DNA of 64,000 bases, taken from contig CAJTXS010000003.1 in the NCBI GenBank assembly GCA_910583735.1, forward strand, positions 62,001-126,000, given 5' to 3'. Positions 59,422 to 64,000 of this stretch are shown here, piece after piece (the stretch's first letter is position 1; each line of letters starts with the position of its first letter). The notes under the pieces are model-generated. The model was not told the DNA's origin. It was given only the letters and a program-made list of their open reading frames with translations, and did not search any database. The translations under genes and the position numbers were made by a program. The stretch is from an uncultured Christensenella sp. GTDB lineage: Bacteria; Bacillota; Clostridia; Christensenellales; UBA3700.

Positions 59422-61578
59422 GTGACTCGTAATCAGAAAATATTCAGGATCGTTTTCACAGTATTGGTCGTGGTACTTATCGCGCTGATGCTGTGGTTTC
59501 TTCTTAATACGGGAGGTCCTGCCGAGATAGATTTCAATTCCGCCGACCGCAATTCGCTCGTGTCGATGATAGAGGCAGGGCAGGTCAAGGCGATTTATGT
59601 CAGCGGAGGTTATACCGCGTATATTCTTACAGGCGACAGCAAGTACGATGTGGATACCTTCTACAAGAAGCCTTCGGGCAGAGCCAACTACTACGTGCAG
59701 CTTCCTTACAGATATTCGCTCGAGAATACCGTTATTAAAGTGAAAATTACCGAGGGCGAAGGAGAAAACGCAACTACGACGGAAGTAGAGCGCAGCCTTT
59801 CTTCTCTTGTCACGGTCAGATATAACAATCCCGAGAGCAGCTCCACCATCACCAGCATAATCATGCCGATAGGTCTTGTGATAGTGCTGGGCATAATTAT
59901 ATTCTTTATATTCCGTCAGAGCGCGGGCGCCAACAAGCAGGCGATGAACTTCGGCAAGCTAAAGGCGCGCGTCAATATGAATGTCAAGGTGAGATTCGAC
60001 GACGTGGCGGGCGCGGAAGAAGAGAAAGAGGAGTTGCAGGAGATAGTCGAGTTCCTCAAGAGCCCTACCAAGTTCATCGGACTGGGCGCGAGAGTGCCTA
60101 AGGGCGTTTTGCTCGTAGGACCTCCGGGAACAGGTAAGACGCTGTTTGCCAAGGCGGTAGCGGGAGAGTCCAACGTGCCTTTCTTCTCTATCAGCGGCTC
60201 CGACTTCGTGGAGATGTTCGTAGGTACGGGCGCTGCGAGAGTGAGAGACCTCTTCGACCAAGCCAAGCGCAACATGCCCTGCATAGTCTTTATCGACGAG
60301 ATAGACGCGGTGGGACGTCAGCGCGGCGCAGGGCTGGGCGGCGGACATGACGAGCGCGAGCAGACGCTCAACCAGCTGCTTGTGCAGATGGACGGCTTCG
60401 AGAAGAACGACGGCATAATAATCATGGCTGCGACTAACAGGGCGGATATACTCGACCCCGCGCTATTGCGTCCAGGCAGATTCGACAGACAGATATACGT
60501 CAATCTCCCCGACGTCAAGGGCAGAGAAGCAATATTCAAGGTGCACAGCCGCAATAAGCCGCTTGCGCCCGACGTATCCTTTAAGGTGCTTGCGCGCATG
60601 ACGAGCGGCTTTAGCGGAGCGGATATAGAGAATTTGCTTAACGAAGCGGCGATACTTGCCGCACGTAATAACCGCAAGGTAATCGTGATGGAGGACTTGC
60701 TCGAGGGCGTCAACAAGGTAATCGCGGGACCTCAGAAGAAGAGCCGCGTTGTCACCGAGACGGACAGGCGCATTACGGCGTATCACGAGTCGGGTCACGC
60801 AATTGTCGCCAAGCTGCTCGACGGCTGCGACGAGGTGCAGGAGGTCAGCATTATTCCCCGCGGTATGGCGGCGGGCTATACGCTTACCCGTCCCGAGACC
60901 GACGACAGCCACGTCACCCGCAATAAGCTCAGCGATACCGTCGCTATGATGCTCGGCGGCAGGGCTGCGGAAGAGATAGTCATACACGATGTGTCTACGG
61001 GAGCGTCCAACGATATCCAGCGCGCTACGCAGATAGCTCGCAGCATGGTCACCGAGTGGGGTATGTCCGAGGCAATCGGCAATATTTACCTCGGACAGGA
61101 TAAGGAAGTATTCCTCGGTAAAGACTTCGGCGCGACGCATGCTTACAGCGAGGAGCTGGGCGGCGTGATCGACGTTGAGATACGCAAGATTATCGACGGC
61201 GCTTACGAGCGCGCGCTCAAGATATTGCGCGAGAACAGGGGCGTGCTCGACAATATGGTCAAGGTGCTCTATGCCAAGAACACCATTTACACCGACGAGG
61301 TAAACATGCTCTTTGAAGGCAAGAGCGCGGAAGAGGTGATTGCAGCCATCGACGAGCGCAACGCAAAGAAGGAAGTCTACCGTAAGGATTCGGGCGACGA
61401 GCTCAACCTCTCGCTCAAGATTGTCCCCGAGAGTGAAGAAGAGACGTCTCCCGCAGCGCAGCGTGACAATGCGGATAGCGCGCCGTCCGTCGATGTAGGC
61501 GAGGAGCAAGAGGTCGAGGAGCAGGCGCAGTCCGAACAGCCATCCGAGCCCGACACACAGGATAAGGACAAAGAATAA
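59422..61578 (+). CDS. ftsH: ATP-dependent zinc metalloprotease FtsH
   Basis: 718 residues. Two N-terminal helices (about 11-31 and 150-170) flank an extracytoplasmic domain. The AAA module has GPPGTGKT (near 233), IVFIDEIDAVGRQRG (Walker B) and ATNRADILDPALLRPGRFDR (SRH); the protease domain has HESGH (455-459) and the later aspartate in the IDVEIRKIIDGAY region. It degrades misfolded or short-lived membrane and cytoplasmic proteins. A 90-residue acidic, glutamate/serine-rich tail extends beyond the usual end. Start is GTG. Confidence 0.97.
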   Translation: MTRNQKIFRIVFTVLVVVLIALMLWFLLNTGGPAEIDFNSADRNSLVSMIEAGQVKAIYVSGGYTAYILTGDSKYDVDTFYKKPSGRANYYVQLPYRYSLENTVIKVKITEGEGENATTTEVERSLSSLVTVRYNNPESSSTITSIIMPIGLVIVLGIIIFFIFRQSAGANKQAMNFGKLKARVNMNVKVRFDDVAGAEEEKEELQEIVEFLKSPTKFIGLGARVPKGVLLVGPPGTGKTLFAKAVAGESNVPFFSISGSDFVEMFVGTGAARVRDLFDQAKRNMPCIVFIDEIDAVGRQRGAGLGGGHDEREQTLNQLLVQMDGFEKNDGIIIMAATNRADILDPALLRPGRFDRQIYVNLPDVKGREAIFKVHSRNKPLAPDVSFKVLARMTSGFSGADIENLLNEAAILAARNNRKVIVMEDLLEGVNKVIAGPQKKSRVVTETDRRITAYHESGHAIVAKLLDGCDEVQEVSIIPRGMAAGYTLTRPETDDSHVTRNKLSDTVAMMLGGRAAEEIVIHDVSTGASNDIQRATQIARSMVTEWGMSEAIGNIYLGQDKEVFLGKDFGATHAYSEELGGVIDVEIRKIIDGAYERALKILRENRGVLDNMVKVLYAKNTIYTDEVNMLFEGKSAEEVIAAIDERNAKKEVYRKDSGDELNLSLKIVPESEEETSPAAQRDNADSAPSVDVGEEQEVEEQAQSEQPSEPDTQDKDKE

Positions 61579-61595
61579 TATCCTATATAGATATA

Positions 61596-61630
61596 ATATC
61601 CGCTCTCGCTTTGAGGGCGGATATTTCATT
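61596..61630 (+). terminator. Terminator after ftsH
   Basis: ATATCCGCTCTC pairs with GAGGGCGGATAT (one G-U) around a 5-base loop, followed by TTCATTGT. Confidence 0.7.
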
Positions 61631-61712
61631 GTAAAAATCAATATAAACAATATTCGTCATTATTAAAGTCGGCGCTCGGCATATATAGCATTAATGCGGC
61701 ATATCGTTAAGT

Positions 61713-62564
61713 ATGCGAGAACTTGCTTATTACAACGGCGATTACGGCGAAGCCGCCGATATGCGCGTGCCATTTACGGACAGAGCGGCATTCTTCGGCG
61801 ACGGAGTGTACGACGCCACTTATTGCGTGGACAGAGGCATATTCGCCTTGAGCGAGCACATAGACAGACTGTACCGCTCGGCGGATGCGGTAGGCATTGC
61901 GCCGCCGATGGGCAAGATTGAGCTTGCCGCCGAGGTGCGTCGGCTCGTCAAGCTACCCGACTCTCCCAACCTGTTCGTCTATATTCAGTTTACGCGCGGC
62001 AGCGGCACGCGCTCTCACGCTTGGCGCGGGGGCAAGAGCAATCTGTGGATATATCTCTATCCCAAGGACGTCACTCCGCCGTGCGCGGCGCTCAAGGCAA
62101 TCACCGTGGCGGACAATCGCTACGGGCTGTGCGGCGTCAAGACTATCAATCTATTGCCCAACGTGCTTGCTTCCGAGCTGGCTGCGGACAGAGGTTGCGA
62201 CGAGGCGATATTTATTAAGGACGGGCGCGTGACGGAATGCGCCCACAGCAATATATCGATATTAAAGGACGGGGTGCTTTACACCGCCCCCGCGGACGGC
62301 AACATACTTGCCGGTATATCGCGAGCGCATCTGATAAGCGTATGCGAGAGCTTGGATATACCGTGCCGCTATATTGCCATGCCTAAGGACGCGCTTAAAG
62401 ATGCGGACGAGGTGATAATTACATCGTCGGGCGTGCCGTGTTCGCCGTGCGCGGAGATAGACGGCGACAGGGTAGGCGGCAGAGCGAGGGGCAAGATAGA
62501 AGCGTTGCAAGACTTGTTATACAGACAATACGAATTGGTCTGCGCTATGGACAGACGAATATAA
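61713..62564 (+). CDS. Branched-chain/D-amino-acid aminotransferase class IV (D-alanine transaminase-like)
   Basis: 283 residues of PLP fold type IV. YNGDYGEAADMRVPFTDRAA and FFGDGVYDATYCVDRGIFAL at the start are typical of D-alanine transaminase; VKTINLLPNVLASELAADRG contains the PLP lysine (KTINLL); EVIITSSGVPCSPCAEIDGD ends the domain. The position among spore genes suggests supply of D-amino acids for wall or cortex. No ribosome site is obvious before the ATG. Confidence 0.85.
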   Translation: MRELAYYNGDYGEAADMRVPFTDRAAFFGDGVYDATYCVDRGIFALSEHIDRLYRSADAVGIAPPMGKIELAAEVRRLVKLPDSPNLFVYIQFTRGSGTRSHAWRGGKSNLWIYLYPKDVTPPCAALKAITVADNRYGLCGVKTINLLPNVLASELAADRGCDEAIFIKDGRVTECAHSNISILKDGVLYTAPADGNILAGISRAHLISVCESLDIPCRYIAMPKDALKDADEVIITSSGVPCSPCAEIDGDRVGGRARGKIEALQDLLYRQYELVCAMDRRI

Positions 62565-62575
62565 TCGGAGGAGAT

Positions 62576-62860
62576 ATGGAGCAGTTTAAGGCTAAGACAG
62601 TACCCGTCAAAGCGGGCGGCATGAAGATAAACTTCGGCAAGGGCTTCACAATCAGCGGCGTGACCGGCATAATCCACTCGGGCGACAGGGAGATAGTGGC
62701 GAGTGTTGCGGGCAATACGCTCAGCATTACGGGCTCGGGTCTCAATATATTAAGGCTCGACGTGGAGAGCGGAGAGGCGGATATCGGCGGCTCGCTCTAC
62801 TCGCTCAAGTATACCAAGGGCATGAGCGGAGCGTCCTTTTTCAAGAGGTTGCTCAAGTGA
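62576..62860 (+). CDS. yabP: Sporulation protein YabP
   Basis: 94 residues from the ATG that follows GGAGGAG; the frame is open upstream but overlaps the preceding gene. GFTISGVTGIIHSGDREIVA, then LSITGSGLNILRLDVESGEA and a FFKRLLK end match YabP/YqfC, needed for spore formation in Bacilli and expressed in the mother cell. YabQ follows with a four-base overlap, the usual partner. Confidence 0.85.
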   Translation: MEQFKAKTVPVKAGGMKINFGKGFTISGVTGIIHSGDREIVASVAGNTLSITGSGLNILRLDVESGEADIGGSLYSLKYTKGMSGASFFKRLLK

Positions 62861-63231
62861 TACTTGCCGACACCGTCGCAGGACAGGGCAGACAGCTCGC
62901 CGTATTCCTTGCCGTAGGGGCGTTCCTCGGTATAGGGCTGTGGCTGATAGGCTATCTGCGCTATATATTCCGTATCGGCAATGTGGCAGGCGGAGTAGCG
63001 CAGGGCGCGTTTTCGCTTGGCGTATTCGCGTTTGCGCTATATGCAGAGCACTTCTTTTTCGGCGGAGAACTCGCTTTCTTTCACGCGGCGGCGCTCATAG
63101 TGTCCGCGCTCGCGCTGTTTGCGCTGCTGTTCCGTTTCGCCCGTCGCAGCAGGGATAGCGTGCGGAGAAAGTGCGACAAGCTCAAGGCTAAGTTGTCATG
63201 CGGCAGGATAGGCAGATTTCTATTAAAATAA
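62857..63231 (+). CDS. yabQ: Spore cortex protein YabQ
   Basis: 124 residues with about four helices: RQLAVFLAVGAFLGIGLWLI, FRIGNVAGGVAQGAFSLGVF, AFALYAEHFFFGGELAFFH and AALIVSALALFALLFRFARR, then a basic tail. Size, topology and the overlap with yabP match YabQ, which localises to the forespore membrane and is required for cortex formation. The identity depends partly on context. Confidence 0.75.
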   Translation: MILADTVAGQGRQLAVFLAVGAFLGIGLWLIGYLRYIFRIGNVAGGVAQGAFSLGVFAFALYAEHFFFGGELAFFHAAALIVSALALFALLFRFARRSRDSVRRKCDKLKAKLSCGRIGRFLLK

Positions 63232-63424
63232 ATACGCGCCTCTTTGTTACAAGGCGCGATTTTGCTTATTATACGAGCTTGCGGATGCAATTACAGACCG
63301 AGGGATAATGTTCCGCTCATAACGCTATATTTCGGTTATTTATACTATGTGATTTAACGGCGCCGACATAATGCAGACGGCATATTTTACCGCCGATTGC
63401 TATGCGTGTACCGTAAAACCTATT

Positions 63425-64000
63425 TTACAGGTGCAGTCGCGAGGCTATGAATTGCTCCGCCGTCCTGCCGCTTCTGCCGCCCTCTCTCATCTCCCATCTG
63501 AGCGCGTCCGCTTCCAGCTGCGCGTCGACCTGCAAGCCCGCTCTCTCGGCGAGCGCGCGTACGATTGTAAGATATTGCCTTTGGTCGGGCGAGGGGAAGT
63601 ACAGGCTCAGTCCGAAGCGCTTAGCCAAGGCGAGTTTTTCTTCCACCGTGTCGCCGCGGTGCAACTCGTCGTCGCTGTCGTCGCGGTCTTTCCAACTCTC
63701 CTTAACTATGTGTCTGCGGTTGGACGTGGCGTACACGACTACATTCTGCGGCATGGGCTCCAAGCCTCCGTCTATAAGCGCCTTGAGATACTTGTAATCC
63801 GTCTCGTTGTTTTCAAAGGATAGGTCGTCCATAAACAGTATGAATTTATATCCCCGCCGCTTGATTGCGCCTATCAAAGCGTTGATGTGCTTGAGCTCGT
63901 GGCGATATATCTCTATTATGCGCAGTCCTTTGCTGCCGAACTCGCCCGTAAGCGCCTTAACGCACGTGGTCTTGCCCGTGCCCCCGTCGCCGTACAGCAG
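63425..64000 (-). CDS. Partial DUF815 AAA+ ATPase (right edge)
   Basis: Only the C-terminal 190 or so residues lie in the window; the start is beyond the right edge. LLYGDGGTGKTTCVKAL near the edge is the Walker A, FILFMDDLSFENNETDYKYL the Walker B, and VVYATSNRRHIVKESWKDRD the sensor-1 region typical of DUF815. Members are found in many Bacillota and are of unknown function. The ending MREGGRSGRTAEQFIASRL is also family-like. Confidence 0.88.
   Translation of the reverse strand: MLYGDGGTGKTTCVKALTGEFGSKGLRIIEIYRHELKHINALIGAIKRRGYKFILFMDDLSFENNETDYKYLKALIDGGLEPMPQNVVVYATSNRRHIVKESWKDRDDSDDELHRGDTVEEKLALAKRFGLSLYFPSPDQRQYLTIVRALAERAGLQVDAQLEADALRWEMREGGRSGRTAEQFIASRLHL

Noticed and set aside
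60463..61650. 395-codon minus-strand frame opposite ftsH
   Set aside because: A shadow of the strongly supported ftsH gene, with low-complexity Leu/Val/Arg composition.
1..64000. CRISPR arrays, insertion sequences, tRNA or rRNA genes
   Set aside because: No regularly spaced repeats, transposase motifs, tRNA T-arm signatures (other than tmRNA) or rRNA segments were seen.

Overview
The window looks like a chromosomal segment of an uncultured, mid-GC member of the Bacillota (Clostridia-like). The evidence is an rpmH-rnpA-yidD-yidC-jag block, a separate mnmE-mnmG-rsmG-recF block, tmRNA, three predicted spore-formation proteins (YyaC-like, YabP, YabQ), AGGAGG-type ribosome sites and sigma-A promoters that often use TAAAAT as the -10 box. 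No rRNA, tRNA, insertion sequence, phage or CRISPR array was seen.

Layout. 0-4.5 kb: edge of a gene resembling an aldose-epimerase-like family, a GPH-type sugar symporter, a YugP-like membrane protein that has lost its HExxH zinc site, and a polysaccharide deacetylase. 4.6-9.6 kb: mnmE, mnmG, rsmG, recF. 10.1-14.6 kb: glycerol operon on the minus strand (two FAD oxidoreductases, a DUF1667 protein, glycerol kinase). 14.8-20.9 kb: a phosphoesterase, a SNF2-type helicase, small proteins and an acyltransferase remnant. 20.9-25.4 kb: an AT-rich accessory patch downstream of the tmRNA 3' end, with two copies of a divergent XRE/small-HTH regulator pair, an M48 protease, a frameshifted gene and a nucleotide kinase-like ATPase. 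25.4-31.4 kb: tmRNA, a small membrane protein, birA, radC, jag, yidC, yidD, rnpA, rpmH.

31.4-34.3 kb is a gene-free, AT-rich tract with two near-consensus parS sites and many inverted repeats. Genes run mostly leftward to its left and rightward to its right, so this is probably the replication-origin/centromere region. dnaA, dnaN, parA and parB are not in the window and no exact DnaA box was found in the tract.

34.3-44.9 kb: a DtxR-type regulator, SIS isomerase, 2-hydroxyacid dehydrogenase, cysteine synthase, TcdA, a third XRE regulator, a CDF metal transporter, citrate synthase, a hotdog thioesterase and a cytidylate-kinase-like protein. 45.0-57.9 kb: a cell-surface polysaccharide locus with sugar aminotransferase, initiating sugar-phosphate transferase, two GT2 enzymes, LicD, polymerase-like protein, TarI/IspD-like cytidylyltransferase, epimerase, flippase and the complete dTDP-L-rhamnose set rfbABDC. 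It should build a rhamnose-containing, probably phospho-decorated, lipid-linked glycan. 58.1-64 kb: CvpA-like protein, YyaC-like protein, FtsH, D-amino-acid transaminase, YabP, YabQ and the edge of a DUF815 ATPase.

The observations most worth follow-up are the duplicated triple-operator XRE switch, the YugP-like pseudoprotease, the parS-bearing tract without dnaA, and a set of promoters whose -10 box ends 6-7 bases before the start codon, which predicts leaderless mRNAs.
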